A stretch of DNA of 64,000 bases from the NCBI RefSeq assembly GCF_013318015.2, contig NZ_CP115841.1, positions 124,001 through 188,000 of the forward strand, written 5' to 3'. Source of the DNA: Agrobacterium tumefaciens. Lineage in GTDB: Bacteria; Pseudomonadota; Alphaproteobacteria; Rhizobiales; Rhizobiaceae. This document shows positions 41,999-52,082 of this stretch, piece by piece. Below the pieces are notes generated by a model that saw only the letters and a list, made by a program, of their open reading frames with translations, ran no database searches and was not told the DNA's origin. How positions within the stretch are numbered: the first letter of the stretch is position 1; every line of letters starts with the position of its first letter. The translations under genes were made by a program, and so were the position numbers.

Positions 41999-43648
41999 TT
42001 GGCCGGGTTTTACCGGCCGTCATATTATTGGGGTCGTCGGTTGGGGCAGGACTTGCCATCAGAACAAGCGCGGAGATCGGCAGGCGCAAGCCTGGCGGGG
42101 CGGTTGCGCTTTGCCGGCCTCGACGAGACGCAATCCGATTTCCTGCGCAATTATCGCAGCATGCTGGAGCCTTACGTTAAGGCCGGCCTGCGCGATGTGA
42201 TGAACCGTTTCCAGTCTATGCCGGACTGTTCGCCGTCTTTCGAAAGCGAAAACCAGCTCGACCGCCTGCACGATTTGCAATCCTCGCACTGGAGCGTGCT
42301 GACCGATGCGCGTTTCGATGGGCTTTATGCCGAGCGGGTGAAAGTGCTTTCCGACAATGCCGGTCGCATGGGTCTCGATCCGCGCTGGCAGATCGCCAGC
42401 CATGCCGTCGTTCTGGAACATCTGCTGGGCGGTCTGGTGACTGAGCACGCGCCGCGCTCCATCCTGCCCGGCAACCGGAAAAAGAGCCGCGAACTGGCGG
42501 AAGCCGTCAAGAACGTCGTCCGTCTGGTGATGGTCGATACCGAGATTGCCGTATCGTTGCGCTTCAATGAATTGCGCCTGCGCCATGGTCGGGAACTGGC
42601 AGAACAGCGTGACAATGACCGCTCTGAAGCCGCAAGGTTGCTGGGCGAAGCGTTGACGGCATTTGCCGCAGGCGATTTGCAGGCCCGCATCGGCGGCGAC
42701 GTGCCCGACGCCTACCGCGACGTTGCTGCCACTTTCAATGCGGCACTCGAGACGATTGGCGCGTCACTGACATCGGCGCAAAACAGCATCGGTGAAGCCG
42801 AGGCGCTGAGCGCGCGGTTTGCCGACATTGGCCGTTCCATGGCGGAGCGCTCCCGCCAGCAGGCCGCAGCCCTTGCCGACACCTCCCGTGCGATCCAGAC
42901 GATGATCGGGGATGTGGCCGAAAACGGCGCCCGCATTTCGGCGGCGGAGACGGCGGTTTCCCATGCCCGTGAGGCGGCGGTCGAAAGCGGCAAGGCAATC
43001 GGCGAGGCGATAAACGCCATGTCGGATATCGAGCAATCCGCCGAGCAGATCGGACGGATCATCGGCACGATTGACGAGATCGCTTTCCAGACGAACCTTC
43101 TCGCCCTCAACGCCGGCATCGAGGCAGCACGCGCCGGTGACAGCGGACGCGGTTTTGCCGTTGTCGCGCAGGAGGTCCGGGCATTGGCCCAGCGTTCCGC
43201 AGACGCTGCAAGAGAGATCAAAAGCCTCGTTGGCTCCACGAAAAAGCAGGTCGAAGGCGGCGTGCACATGGTCAACCGCACGCAGGACGCAATCGGCGGT
43301 GTTGTCCGGCAGGTATCCGGCATCAACGACATGATCACTGAGGTCTCCCGGCACGCGGCAGAGCACGCCGGCGAATTGCAATCAGTCGCTGCCGACATCG
43401 GTGAACAGCAAAGACAGGCTGACCGGAACCTTGCCGATATGGGCAATGGCTCCTCGGAGGCCGATACGCTTCACACTGTCATTCTGGAACTCGGCCGCAC
43501 CATTCGCGAATTCCGCATTGCCCGTCAGGGACACGCGGCAGCTGTCGCCGCTACGGCTCGGCAGGACACATCATTTGTGGCCCGTGCGGATAACCGCACG
43601 GATTACGGCCAGGATTACCAACAATTCAGACGCCAAGGAGTCATGTAA
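41999..43648 (+). CDS. Soluble methyl-accepting chemotaxis protein with globin-like sensor (IcpA-like)
   Basis: Up to 549 residues; no ATG lies before the sensor domain. The first possible start is TTG 41999; TTG 42053 ([10 protein letters not shown]) is an alternative. No membrane helix. Residues ~35-200 resemble the globin-coupled sensor domain ([20 protein letters not shown]). At the usual heme-histidine position the segment reads [15 protein letters not shown], with Ala in place of His by my alignment. The signalling hairpin is complete ([40 protein letters not shown]). It heads the che operon like IcpA of Sinorhizobium; a cytoplasmic or energy-related signal is likely. Confidence 0.88.
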   Translation: MAGFYRPSYYWGRRLGQDLPSEQARRSAGASLAGRLRFAGLDETQSDFLRNYRSMLEPYVKAGLRDVMNRFQSMPDCSPSFESENQLDRLHDLQSSHWSVLTDARFDGLYAERVKVLSDNAGRMGLDPRWQIASHAVVLEHLLGGLVTEHAPRSILPGNRKKSRELAEAVKNVVRLVMVDTEIAVSLRFNELRLRHGRELAEQRDNDRSEAARLLGEALTAFAAGDLQARIGGDVPDAYRDVAATFNAALETIGASLTSAQNSIGEAEALSARFADIGRSMAERSRQQAAALADTSRAIQTMIGDVAENGARISAAETAVSHAREAAVESGKAIGEAINAMSDIEQSAEQIGRIIGTIDEIAFQTNLLALNAGIEAARAGDSGRGFAVVAQEVRALAQRSADAAREIKSLVGSTKKQVEGGVHMVNRTQDAIGGVVRQVSGINDMITEVSRHAAEHAGELQSVAADIGEQQRQADRNLADMGNGSSEADTLHTVILELGRTIREFRIARQGHAAAVAATARQDTSFVARADNRTDYGQDYQQFRRQGVM

Positions 43649-43947
43649 TGGCAGCCAGAAAAGCAGCTGAGGCGACGCTGAAACTGTCACCGGTGCTGGA
43701 TCTCAACGAGGCATCGGCGCTGCACGGCAAGCTGATGACGCTGAGAGGAGCACCTTTGTCGGTGGATGCGTCCGAGGTGGAACGTATCGGTGCGCTTTGC
43801 GCCCAGGTCCTGATGGCCGGTGCGAAGTCCTGGGAAGAGGACGGCAAGCCGTTCGGTTTTGCCAGAGTGTCCGATGCATTCGACAAGACCATGAAACTGA
43901 TAGGCGTCGAAATCGATCATTTGCTCCTGAAGGAGATCAAGAAGTGA
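43648..43947 (+). CDS. cheS: CheS-like STAS domain chemotaxis protein
   Basis: 99 residues. The STAS fold is suggested by LKLSPVLDLNEASALHGKLM, PLSVDASEVERIGALCAQVL and the final helix GVEIDHLLLKEIKK. In Sinorhizobium the product of this position (CheS) binds CheA and speeds loss of phosphate from CheY1. Overlaps the receptor stop by one base (TAATG) and the cheY1 start by 4. Confidence 0.85.
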   Translation: MAARKAAEATLKLSPVLDLNEASALHGKLMTLRGAPLSVDASEVERIGALCAQVLMAGAKSWEEDGKPFGFARVSDAFDKTMKLIGVEIDHLLLKEIKK

Positions 43948-44309
43948 AGAAAAAAGTTCTTACCGTGGATGATTCCAGAACGATCAGGAACATGCTCCTG
44001 GTCACGCTCAACAATGCCGGTTTCGAGACAATTCAGGCCGAAGACGGCATTGAGGGTCTCGAAGTGCTGGAGCAGAGCAACCCCGACGTTATCGTGACCG
44101 ATATCAACATGCCCCGTCTTGACGGTTTCGGCTTCATCGAGGGTGTGCGTCGCAACGAGAAGTACCGGGCCATACCGATCCTCGTTCTGACGACCGAAAG
44201 CGACGCAGAGAAGAAGAACCGCGCCCGTCAGGCCGGTGCGACCGGCTGGATCGTCAAGCCGTTCGATCCTGCGAAGCTCATCGATGCCATTGAACGCGTA
44301 ACTGCCTGA
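43944..44309 (+). CDS. cheY1: Chemotaxis response regulator CheY1
   Basis: 121 residues from GTG 43944 (AGGAG 8 bases upstream, start overlaps the cheS stop). Single REC domain with acidic pair Asp9-Asp10, phospho-acceptor Asp53 (VTDINMP), Thr83 and Lys105 (IVKPFDP). In the two-CheY systems of rhizobia CheY1 acts mainly as phosphate sink for the motor regulator CheY2. Confidence 0.95.
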   Translation: MKKKVLTVDDSRTIRNMLLVTLNNAGFETIQAEDGIEGLEVLEQSNPDVIVTDINMPRLDGFGFIEGVRRNEKYRAIPILVLTTESDAEKKNRARQAGATGWIVKPFDPAKLIDAIERVTA

Positions 44310-44325
44310 TACGGGACATTTCACG

Positions 44326-46593
44326 ATGGATATGAACGAAATCAAGGAAATCTTTTTCCAGGAATGCGAGGAACAACTCGCGGAACTGGAATCGGGGCTT
44401 CTTAAATTGAATGACGGTGACCGTGATCCGGAAACCGTCAACGCCGTTTTCCGTGCCGTTCATTCCATCAAGGGCGGGGCGGGTGCCTTCGGTCTGGATG
44501 ATCTCGTGGCCTTCGCCCACGTTTTTGAAACGACCCTCGACTGCGTTCGCTCCAACAAGCTGGAACCGACACAGGACGTCCTGAAAGTCATGCTGCGTTC
44601 CGCCGACGTGCTGGCGGACCTGACCAATGCGGCAAGAGACGGCGGCAGCGTCGACGAAAGCCGCACCCGTGGCCTCGTCAAGGAACTGGAAGCCCTGGCC
44701 AACGGCGAAACCGTCCACGCATCCGCGCCGGTGGCAGCGCCGGTTGTCGCAAAGATGCCGGAACCCGTTGCGCCAAAGCCGACGGACGATAGCGGTTTCG
44801 AGCCGATCCCGTTCTCCTTCTCGGACTTTGCCGATGAAACGACGCCGCTGATGGAGACGCCGTCTTTCCAGATAACCTTCAAGCCGCACGCATCGCTTTA
44901 TTCGAAAGGCAATGAAGCAGCCCTTCTCCTGCGCGATCTCTCGCGCATCGGTGAGATGAGCGTCAATTGCGACCTGTCGGAACTGCCCTCGCTCGACAAG
45001 CTCGATCCAGAAGCGTCCTATTTCTCCTGGACGGTTTCGATCTCGACCGACAAGGGTGAAGAGGGTATCCGCAGCGTCTTCGAATTCGCCGAATGGGATT
45101 GCGATCTCGAAATCACCCCGATTCTTTCGGAAACTGCCGCGGATGCGGAAGAGCTGCCGATGATCCCGGTTCCGTTCGACCTGTCGGCTCTCGACGGTGA
45201 TGCGGAAGGGGAACCGGCCGTTGTGACCGCCGGGGCGGAAGAGCCCTACGTTGCCGCAGTCGTCGAGGCTGCCGTCGCAACGACGCAGATCGCCCAGAGC
45301 GTCAACGCCGCCATCGAAAAGCGTGAGGCTGCGGCAGCGCCGGCCGCAGCGCAGGCGAATGCCAATGCCGCGGCCAATGCAAGCGCCGGCCAGACCATCC
45401 GTGTCGATCTCGACCGTGTTGACCGCCTGATCAACCTCGTCGGCGAGCTTGTCATCAATCAGGCGATGCTGTCGCAGAGCGTCATCGAAAACGATGCGAG
45501 CGGCACGTCTGCCGTCAACATGGGTCTCGACGAACTCCAGCAATTGACGCGCGAAATCCAGGACAGCGTCATGGCGATCCGTGCGCAGCCGGTGAAGCCT
45601 GTCTTCCAGCGCATGTCGCGTATCGTTCGCGAAGTTGCCGACATGATCGGCAAGCAGATCCGCCTCGTTACCGAAGGCGAGAACACGGAAGTCGACAAGA
45701 CGGTCATCGACAAGCTGGCCGAACCCCTGACGCACATGATCCGCAATGCGGTGGACCACGGCATCGAAACGCCGGAAAAACGCGAAGCCGCTGGCAAGAA
45801 CCCGGAAGGCACCATCAAGCTTTCGGCCAAGCACCGGTCGGGCCGCATCCTGATCGAGCTTCAGGACGATGGCGCGGGCATCAACCGCGAGCGCGTTCGC
45901 CAGAAGGCGATCGACAACGATCTCATCGCCGCCGATGCGAACCTCACGGACGAGGAGATCGACAATCTGATCTTCGCGCCGGGCTTCTCTACCGCAGACA
46001 AGATTTCCGACATTTCCGGCCGTGGTGTCGGCATGGATGTGGTCAAGCGTTCCATTCAGGCGCTCGGCGGCCGCATCAACATCTCCTCGCGCCCCGGTCT
46101 TGGCTCGACCTTCACCATGAGCCTGCCGCTGACGCTTGCCGTTCTCGACGGCATGGTGGTAACCGTGGCCGGGCAGACGCTTGTGGTTCCGTTGACGGCA
46201 ATCGTGGAAACCCTGCAGCCGGAAGCGAAGAACATTCACTCCTTCGGCGCCAACCAGCGGCTGATTTCCATCCGCAACTCTTTCTGCCCGCTGGTCGATG
46301 TCGGACGCGTTCTGAACTTCCGTCCGACCCAGGCCGATCCTGTGGAAGGCGTGGCGCTTCTGGTGGAATCGGAAGGCGGCGGCCAGCGCGCCCTGATGGT
46401 CGATGCGATCCAGGGACAGCGCCAGGTCGTCATCAAGTCTTTGGAAGCCAACTATACCCATGTTCCAGGCATTGCCGCCGCCACCATTCTGGGTGACGGA
46501 CGCGTTGCGCTCATTCTGGATGTCGACGCCATCGTCAGCGCTTCGCGCGGGCAGCCACTGAAACAGGAAATGTCACTCGCGGCGACGGGTTGA
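44326..46593 (+). CDS. cheA: Chemotaxis histidine kinase CheA
   Basis: 755 residues. P1 Hpt domain with phospho-His46 (FRAVHSIKGGAGAFG); a response-regulator-binding part around 155-300; an Ala-rich linker; dimer domain from ~362 (RVDRLINLVGELVINQAMLS); kinase domain with N box LTHMIRNAVDHGIETPEKR, DDGAGINRERV and GRGVGMDVVKRSI; CheW-like P5 at the C-terminus (VVPLTAIVETLQPEAKNIHS). All catalytic motifs are intact. cheR follows after 13 bases, without the cheW found there in Sinorhizobium. Confidence 0.97.
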   Translation: MDMNEIKEIFFQECEEQLAELESGLLKLNDGDRDPETVNAVFRAVHSIKGGAGAFGLDDLVAFAHVFETTLDCVRSNKLEPTQDVLKVMLRSADVLADLTNAARDGGSVDESRTRGLVKELEALANGETVHASAPVAAPVVAKMPEPVAPKPTDDSGFEPIPFSFSDFADETTPLMETPSFQITFKPHASLYSKGNEAALLLRDLSRIGEMSVNCDLSELPSLDKLDPEASYFSWTVSISTDKGEEGIRSVFEFAEWDCDLEITPILSETAADAEELPMIPVPFDLSALDGDAEGEPAVVTAGAEEPYVAAVVEAAVATTQIAQSVNAAIEKREAAAAPAAAQANANAAANASAGQTIRVDLDRVDRLINLVGELVINQAMLSQSVIENDASGTSAVNMGLDELQQLTREIQDSVMAIRAQPVKPVFQRMSRIVREVADMIGKQIRLVTEGENTEVDKTVIDKLAEPLTHMIRNAVDHGIETPEKREAAGKNPEGTIKLSAKHRSGRILIELQDDGAGINRERVRQKAIDNDLIAADANLTDEEIDNLIFAPGFSTADKISDISGRGVGMDVVKRSIQALGGRINISSRPGLGSTFTMSLPLTLAVLDGMVVTVAGQTLVVPLTAIVETLQPEAKNIHSFGANQRLISIRNSFCPLVDVGRVLNFRPTQADPVEGVALLVESEGGGQRALMVDAIQGQRQVVIKSLEANYTHVPGIAAATILGDGRVALILDVDAIVSASRGQPLKQEMSLAATG

Positions 46594-46606
46594 AGGCGGA
46601 TATCCA

Positions 46607-47515
46607 ATGGCAGCACTTAATCTCAGCGATCAGCGACAGTCTCCCGATGACGTTCTTGCCAGCGGCGAATATCCGCTGACGAGACGCGATTTGTCGGAGA
46701 TCGCTGCGATGATCTACGCGGATGCGGGCATCTATCTCAACGACACCAAGGCGTCGCTGGTCTATTCGCGCTTGTCCAAGCATATCCGCAATCTCGGACT
46801 GGCCGGGTTTCGGGAATATTGCGCACTGGTGTCATCGCCCGATGGAGCGGCTGCACGCCGCGAAATGCTGTCGCACCTGACGACGAATTTCACGCGCTTC
46901 TTCCGCGAGAACCACCATTTCGAACACCTGCGCGACGAGGTCCTGCCGGGCCTAATTGCAAGGGCAAAGACCGGCGGACGCGTCCGCATCTGGTCGGCCG
47001 CCTGTTCCGACGGGCAGGAGCCCTATTCGATTGCGCTCACCGTGCTCGCCATGTTTCCAAATGCGGCGGACTACGATTTCAAGATTCTGGCGACCGACAT
47101 CGACCCGAAAATCCTGGCGCAGGCCCGTGCAGGCGTTTACGATGACAACGCGCTTGAAACCGTGTCTCCCGCCATGCGCAAGCAATGGTTCACGGAAGTT
47201 GATGCCGGCGGTCGCCGCAAGTTCCGCATCGATGACAAGGTCAAGCGCCTCATCACCTTCAATGAACTGAACCTGATGACGCAATGGCCCTTCAAGGGCA
47301 ATTTCGACGTCATCTTCTGCCGCAACGTCGTCATCTATTTCGACGAGCCGACCCAGATGCGTATCTGGACGCGTTTTGCAGGCCTGCTGCCGGAAGGCGG
47401 TCATCTTTACATCGGCCATTCCGAAAGAGTGTCCGGCGACGCCAAGAACCTGTTCGACAATACCGGCATCACCACCTACCGCTACATTGGTCACACGTCC
47501 GGGAGGAAGGCATGA
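46607..47515 (+). CDS. cheR: Chemotaxis protein methyltransferase CheR
   Basis: 302 residues. Methylates receptor glutamates with SAM. N-terminal helical domain ([20 protein letters not shown]), then [16 protein letters not shown] and the SAM site [35 protein letters not shown] closes the domain. Stop overlaps the cheB start (ATGA). Confidence 0.97.
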   Translation: MAALNLSDQRQSPDDVLASGEYPLTRRDLSEIAAMIYADAGIYLNDTKASLVYSRLSKHIRNLGLAGFREYCALVSSPDGAAARREMLSHLTTNFTRFFRENHHFEHLRDEVLPGLIARAKTGGRVRIWSAACSDGQEPYSIALTVLAMFPNAADYDFKILATDIDPKILAQARAGVYDDNALETVSPAMRKQWFTEVDAGGRRKFRIDDKVKRLITFNELNLMTQWPFKGNFDVIFCRNVVIYFDEPTQMRIWTRFAGLLPEGGHLYIGHSERVSGDAKNLFDNTGITTYRYIGHTSGRKA

Positions 47516-48567
47516 GCGCACTCGCACGGGTCCTCGTCGTCGATGATTCCCCCACCATGCGTGGCCTGATTTCCGCCGTCCTCAAGGCCGATCCGGAGGT
47601 TGAGGTGGTTGGGCAGGCCGGCAATGCCATGGAAGCGCGCGCCGCCATCAAGCAGCTCAATCCCGATGTCGTGACGCTCGACATCGAGATGCCGGAAATG
47701 AACGGCCTCGAGTTTCTCGAAAAGATCATGCGACTGCGGCCGATGCCGGTCATCATGGTTTCGTCCCTGACGCACCGCGGCGCGGATGCCTCGCTCGCCG
47801 CGCTTGAAATCGGTGCTTTTGACTGTGTCGGCAAGCCGGCTCCAGGCGATGCGCGCCCCTTCGGCGACTTGGCCGACAAGGTGAAGGCCGCCGCACGGTC
47901 GCAGCACGCAGCTTACCGCGCGGCGCGCCCGGAACCCGTTGTCGCAGCCCAGCCGACCCCGGTCAGCGATTATCGTGCCGGCCGCAAAGTCGTCGCCATC
48001 GGCTCCTCCACCGGCGGTGTTGAGGCACTGATTGCCGTGCTCCAGAAGTTTCCGGCCAATTGTCCGCCGACGGTCATCACCCAGCACATGCCGCCGACTT
48101 TCACCAAGAGTTTCGCGGAACGGCTGAACCGCATCTGCGCACCCGTCGTGGAAGAGGCGACGGATGGGGCGCGCCTGCAGACCGGCAAGATCTACCTTGC
48201 GCCGGGCGGTGAACGCCATTTGCAGATTTCCAATCGCAACGCCCCCTGCTGCCGGCTTATCGAGCGCGATCCCGTCAACGGCCATCGCCCTTCGGTCGAT
48301 GTGCTGTTCGATTCGGTCGCCGAGCTTGCCGGACGCAACGCCGTCGGCGTCATTCTCACCGGCATGGGCCGCGATGGCGCGGCCGGGCTGCTTAAAATGC
48401 GGCATGCCGGTGCGCGAACCGTCGGCCAGAACGAAAAAACATGTGTCGTCTACGGCATGCCCAGAGTGGCCTTTGAGCTTGGCGCCGTTGAACTGCAATT
48501 GCCGCTGGCCTCAATCGGCGAAGAAATCCTGAAACTAACCACTGCCCGCAAAGAAGGTGCTGACTAA
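47512..48567 (+). CDS. cheB: Chemotaxis methylesterase/deamidase CheB
   Basis: 351 residues from ATG 47512 (GGAGGAAGG upstream). REC domain with Asp57 ([11 protein letters not shown]), linker, then the esterase with [16 protein letters not shown] (Ser), [13 protein letters not shown] (His) and [14 protein letters not shown] (Asp). Removes methyl groups from receptors; activated by CheA. Confidence 0.97.
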   Translation: MSALARVLVVDDSPTMRGLISAVLKADPEVEVVGQAGNAMEARAAIKQLNPDVVTLDIEMPEMNGLEFLEKIMRLRPMPVIMVSSLTHRGADASLAALEIGAFDCVGKPAPGDARPFGDLADKVKAAARSQHAAYRAARPEPVVAAQPTPVSDYRAGRKVVAIGSSTGGVEALIAVLQKFPANCPPTVITQHMPPTFTKSFAERLNRICAPVVEEATDGARLQTGKIYLAPGGERHLQISNRNAPCCRLIERDPVNGHRPSVDVLFDSVAELAGRNAVGVILTGMGRDGAAGLLKMRHAGARTVGQNEKTCVVYGMPRVAFELGAVELQLPLASIGEEILKLTTARKEGAD

Positions 48568-48956
48568 TGTCTCTCGCAGAAAAGATCAAAGTTCTGATCG
48601 TCGACGATCAGGTGACCAGCCGGCTGCTGCTCAGCGATGCGCTGACACAGCTCGGCTTCAAGCAGATCACTGCCGCTGGCGACGGCGAGCAGGGATTGAA
48701 GATCATGGAGCAGCAGCCCCATCATCTCGTTATCTCCGACTTCAACATGCCCAAGATGGACGGCCTCGGTTTCCTGCACGCCGTGCGGGCAAACCCGACC
48801 CTCAAAAAGGCGGCCTTCATCATCCTCACCGCACAGGGCGACCGTGCGCTGGTGCAGAAGGCAGCGCAGCTCGGCGCAAACAACGTGCTGGCCAAGCCCT
48901 TCACCATCGACAAGATGCGCGCAGCCATCGAAGCGGTTTTCGGATCGCTGAAATGA
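48567..48956 (+). CDS. cheY2: Chemotaxis response regulator CheY2
   Basis: 129 residues. REC domain with the acidic pair in [10 protein letters not shown], Asp58 ([12 protein letters not shown]) and Lys110 ([10 protein letters not shown]). The main flagellar-motor regulator in rhizobial systems. Its start shares a base with the cheB stop (TAATG). Confidence 0.96.
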   Translation: MSLAEKIKVLIVDDQVTSRLLLSDALTQLGFKQITAAGDGEQGLKIMEQQPHHLVISDFNMPKMDGLGFLHAVRANPTLKKAAFIILTAQGDRALVQKAAQLGANNVLAKPFTIDKMRAAIEAVFGSLK

Positions 48957-49498
48957 TTGAAGCTGCGGCCAAGCGCGTACATATCATTCAGGGCGAGTAC
49001 AAGGTTGTCAGCGATCCCGACGTGGTCATGACGACGATACTCGGTTCGTGCGTGGCCGCCTGTCTGAGAGACCCCGTTGCCGGCATTGGAGGAATGAACC
49101 ACTTCCTGCTGCCGGGAACGGGCAACGTGACCGGTGGGGATGCGACGCGTTATGGCGTGCATCTCATGGAACTGCTGATCAACGGTCTTCTGAAGAAGGG
49201 CGCACGCCGCGACCGGCTGGAGGCGAAGGTTTTCGGCGGCGCAAAAACGATTGCCAGCTTCTCCAATGTCGGTGAGCAGAACGCCATCTTTGCCATGCAG
49301 TTTCTGAAGGATGAAGGCATACCGGTCATCAGCTCCTCCACGGGCGGGGATCATGGCCGTAAGATCGAGTTCTGGCCGGTTTCGGGCCGTGCACGACAGC
49401 ATCCGCTGAGCGGCGCGGAAACCCAGAAGACGGTCGCCATGGAAACGCGTCCGGTGCCGGCCCCCAAGCCCGTCGCCAACGACATCGAATTTTTCTAG
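48953..49498 (+). CDS. cheD: Chemoreceptor glutamine deamidase CheD
   Basis: 181 residues from ATG 48953, overlapping the cheY2 stop by 4 bases. Catalytic Cys33 in [15 protein letters not shown] and His50 in [12 protein letters not shown], with the Thr27-28 segment, form the CheD active site. The Pro-rich C-terminal tail ([15 protein letters not shown]) is longer than in many homologues. Confidence 0.95.
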   Translation: MIEAAAKRVHIIQGEYKVVSDPDVVMTTILGSCVAACLRDPVAGIGGMNHFLLPGTGNVTGGDATRYGVHLMELLINGLLKKGARRDRLEAKVFGGAKTIASFSNVGEQNAIFAMQFLKDEGIPVISSSTGGDHGRKIEFWPVSGRARQHPLSGAETQKTVAMETRPVPAPKPVANDIEFF

Positions 49499-49512
49499 TC
49501 ACGGAGTTTCCA

Positions 49513-49896
49513 ATGCAGATTGCAAACAACACCGGCACCACTCCGTTCGAAGAAGCCTTGCCCGACGTTCTGATGCGCGTGGTATCGGAACTGCACGATG
49601 TCGCCTATCTGATCGAGCGCATCGAGCCGCAACTGCTGGAAGCGACAAGCGGCGAATTGTCCAGCGATGGCGTCAAGCTCTTGCAGGGCATCGACCTTGC
49701 CGTCCAGAAAACCCGCGGCCTTGCCGAGTTCATCGATACCGTCACCGGCTCCATTCCCGGTGATTGGATCGTGGATGTCTCGACCGCGCTCAGCCTCGTC
49801 AAGCTGGCAGAAATGCAAAAGGCGCTGGGCGCAGCCATCCGCCATGGCCATTCGCAGCCGCTGGACAAGGTCGCCGGAGACTTCGATCTGTTCTAG
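49513..49896 (+). CDS. cheT: CheT-like chemotaxis protein (last che operon gene)
   Basis: 127 residues, wholly helical. The segment GIDLAVQKTRGLAEFID holds D-x-x-x-Q (DLAVQ), the motif used by CheZ/CheX/CheC-type CheY phosphatases; the Sinorhizobium protein at this operon position, CheT, has been described as such a phosphatase. Starts 14 bases after cheD. Confidence 0.8.
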   Translation: MQIANNTGTTPFEEALPDVLMRVVSELHDVAYLIERIEPQLLEATSGELSSDGVKLLQGIDLAVQKTRGLAEFIDTVTGSIPGDWIVDVSTALSLVKLAEMQKALGAAIRHGHSQPLDKVAGDFDLF

Positions 49897-50009
49897 ACAG
49901 CATTCATCTGGCGGTTCCCTTCCTTTCGCGGATTGCGGATAAAGGCAACGCTCGCGCAAGCTTCGCACCCTATTGTCATTACGGGGCCAAAAGGTCTCGG
50001 ACTCTATGA

Positions 50010-51710
50010 ATGACGGTGCGGAACAGAATGAATCTGTTAAATCAAATCCCTCAGGTCTTGAAGAATTTCGCGGCGCTGGGTCAGACACGGTTGTTGATGC
50101 TGGGCGGCGTGGGCATTTTGTCCATGGCCATTATCCTTGCAGCAGCACTTTACGTGAACCGTCCCGCTTACGAGACCCTTTATGTGGGACTTGAAAAAAG
50201 CGACCTCAACAAGATCAGCATTGCACTCGCCGAAGCGGGGCTGGACTTTCAGGTTGGAACGGATGGCGCCAGCCTCCAGGTTCCGGTCGGCCTCACCAGC
50301 AAGGCAAGGCTGCTTCTGGCCGAGCGCGGCCTGCCTGACAGTGCCAATGCCGGTTATGAGCTTTTCGACAATGTCGGTTCTCTCGGCCTGACTTCCTTCA
50401 TGCAGGAAGTGACCCGGGTTCGCGCGCTTGAGGGTGAGATCAGCCGCTCCATTCAGCAGATCGACGGAATTGCGGCCGCACGCGTCCATATCGTCATGCC
50501 GGATGTCGGTAATTTCCGCCGCGGTGAGCAGAAGCCCACCGCATCGGTCATGATTCGAGCCAATGCCACCGCCGGGCGCAAGGCGTCCGCTTCCATCCGT
50601 CATCTCGTCGCCTCGGCCGTTCCCGGCCTTGAAGTCGATGACGTGACGCTGCTCGATTCCACCGGCCAGCTCCTCGCTTCCGGTGACGACGTCACCAACG
50701 CCGCCATGAACCGCTCGCTGACGCTGGCGCAGAACGTTCAGCAGGAAATCACCACCAATATCGACAAGGCGCTGGCGCCTTTCCTCGGCATGGACAATTT
50801 CCGCTCCAGCGTGACGGCGCAGCTCAATACCGACAGCCGGCAGATTCAGGAAACTGTCTACGATCCGGAATCGCGCGTCGAGCGCTCCGTCCGCACCGTT
50901 AAGGAAGACCAGAAGTCCCAGGAAACGCAGCCCGATACGGCCGCGACCGTGGAACAGAACGTACCGCAGGCAGCGCCCCAGGGCGGCGCAGGTGGCCCGC
51001 AGTCTTCCGACCAGTCTGCCAAGAAGGAAGAGCAGACCAACTACGAAATCAATTCCAAAACGGTCGCCACCGTCAAGAATGGCTATACCGTCGAGAAGAT
51101 TTCGGTCGCCGTGGTCGTCAACAAGGGTCGCATCGCCAAGATGGTCGGCGAACCCGTCGACCAGGCCAAGATCGACGCCTATCTTGCCGAAATGCAGAAG
51201 ATCGTCACCTCGGCTGCGGGGGTTTCCTCCGATCGCGGCGATATCGTCACGCTGACGGCGATGGACTTCCTCGAAACGCAGCTGCTCGACGAAGCCGCAA
51301 GCGGGCCGGGCATCATGGAAGTGCTCAGCCGCAATTCGGCAGGCATCATCAACTCGCTCGCCTTCGTCGCTGTTGCTTTCCTCGTCGTCTGGCTCGGTGT
51401 ACGCCCTCTGGTTCGTACGGTCACTGGCAACGGCGCGGCAGCAGGCCAGATCAGCCAGGAGACCGCAGGCCTCGAACTGCCGGATTTCTCTCCCGGCATG
51501 GATGCGGGTGCTGGTGGTCTCATGGAAGGGTTTGGGGCGGATTTCGGCTTCGACAGCACCGACGATCTTCTGGCGGGTGGCGACAGCGAAGGCACCTTCA
51601 ACCGCCGGGTTCGCGAAGGACCCGAGCGCAGGCTCTCCCGCATGGTGGAAATCAGCGAAGAACGCGCAGCCAAGATACTTCGCAAATGGGCAGTGGAAAA
51701 AGCTGCATGA
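50010..51710 (+). CDS. fliF: Flagellar MS-ring protein FliF
   Basis: 566 residues from ATG 50010, or 560 from ATG 50028 (MNLLNQIPQVLKN), which is the more typical N-terminus. Two membrane helices (~27-50 LLMLGGVGILSMAIILAAAL; ~448-470 IINSLAFVAVAFLVVWLGV) flank the periplasmic ring-building domains (YETLYVGLEKSDLNKISIAL, VRALEGEISRSIQQIDGIAA). The C-terminal tail (ERRLSRMVEISEERAAKILR) binds FliG. It lies 113 bases after cheT, and a terminator follows. Confidence 0.97.
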   Translation: MTVRNRMNLLNQIPQVLKNFAALGQTRLLMLGGVGILSMAIILAAALYVNRPAYETLYVGLEKSDLNKISIALAEAGLDFQVGTDGASLQVPVGLTSKARLLLAERGLPDSANAGYELFDNVGSLGLTSFMQEVTRVRALEGEISRSIQQIDGIAAARVHIVMPDVGNFRRGEQKPTASVMIRANATAGRKASASIRHLVASAVPGLEVDDVTLLDSTGQLLASGDDVTNAAMNRSLTLAQNVQQEITTNIDKALAPFLGMDNFRSSVTAQLNTDSRQIQETVYDPESRVERSVRTVKEDQKSQETQPDTAATVEQNVPQAAPQGGAGGPQSSDQSAKKEEQTNYEINSKTVATVKNGYTVEKISVAVVVNKGRIAKMVGEPVDQAKIDAYLAEMQKIVTSAAGVSSDRGDIVTLTAMDFLETQLLDEAASGPGIMEVLSRNSAGIINSLAFVAVAFLVVWLGVRPLVRTVTGNGAAAGQISQETAGLELPDFSPGMDAGAGGLMEGFGADFGFDSTDDLLAGGDSEGTFNRRVREGPERRLSRMVEISEERAAKILRKWAVEKAA

Positions 51711-51716
51711 TTTTGA

Positions 51717-51743
51717 AAAAGGCCGGGGTTATACCGGCCTTTT
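51717..51743 (+). terminator. Terminator after fliF
   Basis: AAAAGGCCGG and CCGGCCTTTT form a perfect 10-bp stem with a 7-base loop, starting 6 bases after the fliF stop. Confidence 0.88.
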
Positions 51744-52082
51744 GCGCATTTCCGGGTTCTTTGGTATCTTGGCGCCGCGCGCCGTCGCATTCCCGCTTCG
51801 GGACACTGTTTACAAAAAATTCAGCAACGATACAGTTTGCTGGGAATAGGCTGAGAATGCCGTTTATGGATTGGTCAGCTTTTCAGTATGTTTTTTAGGA
51901 ATAGACGAACAAGGAAATACGTGGAAAGGCTGGTGTCAGGTAATGGCAAATCCCAGTCCGTTCCATAAAATGAAGTGATTCGGTCTCCGGGGGCTCACCA
52001 TCCCATTTTGGTAAGCTTCTCGAATGGAATGATTCCATCCCGAGGTATAATCTCCCCATTGGGAGCAAGAGGGCGTAGGCGA
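51744..52082. other. Intergenic region between fliF and visN
   Basis: 339 bases. Only the visN promoter region near its right end (52019-52065) shows clear signals. The left part is AT-rich (51801-51840, 51880-51920) without a recognisable gene. Confidence 0.5.
52019..52051 (+). promoter_or_regulatory. Candidate visN promoter with overlapping palindrome
   Basis: A perfect TATAAT (52046-52051) is preceded at the -35 region by ATGGAAT-G-ATTCCAT (52024-52038, perfect 7-1-7 inverted repeat), flanked by CTCG (52019-52022) and CGAG (52041-52044). No good TTGACA is present, so an activator or repressor may act here. A small hairpin CTCCC-CATT-GGGAG (52052-52065) lies at the expected transcription start. 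Confidence 0.5.

Noticed and set aside
44278..46461. Open frame of 727 codons antisense to cheA
   Set aside because: Shadow of cheA caused by codon bias; His/Arg-rich translation without domains.
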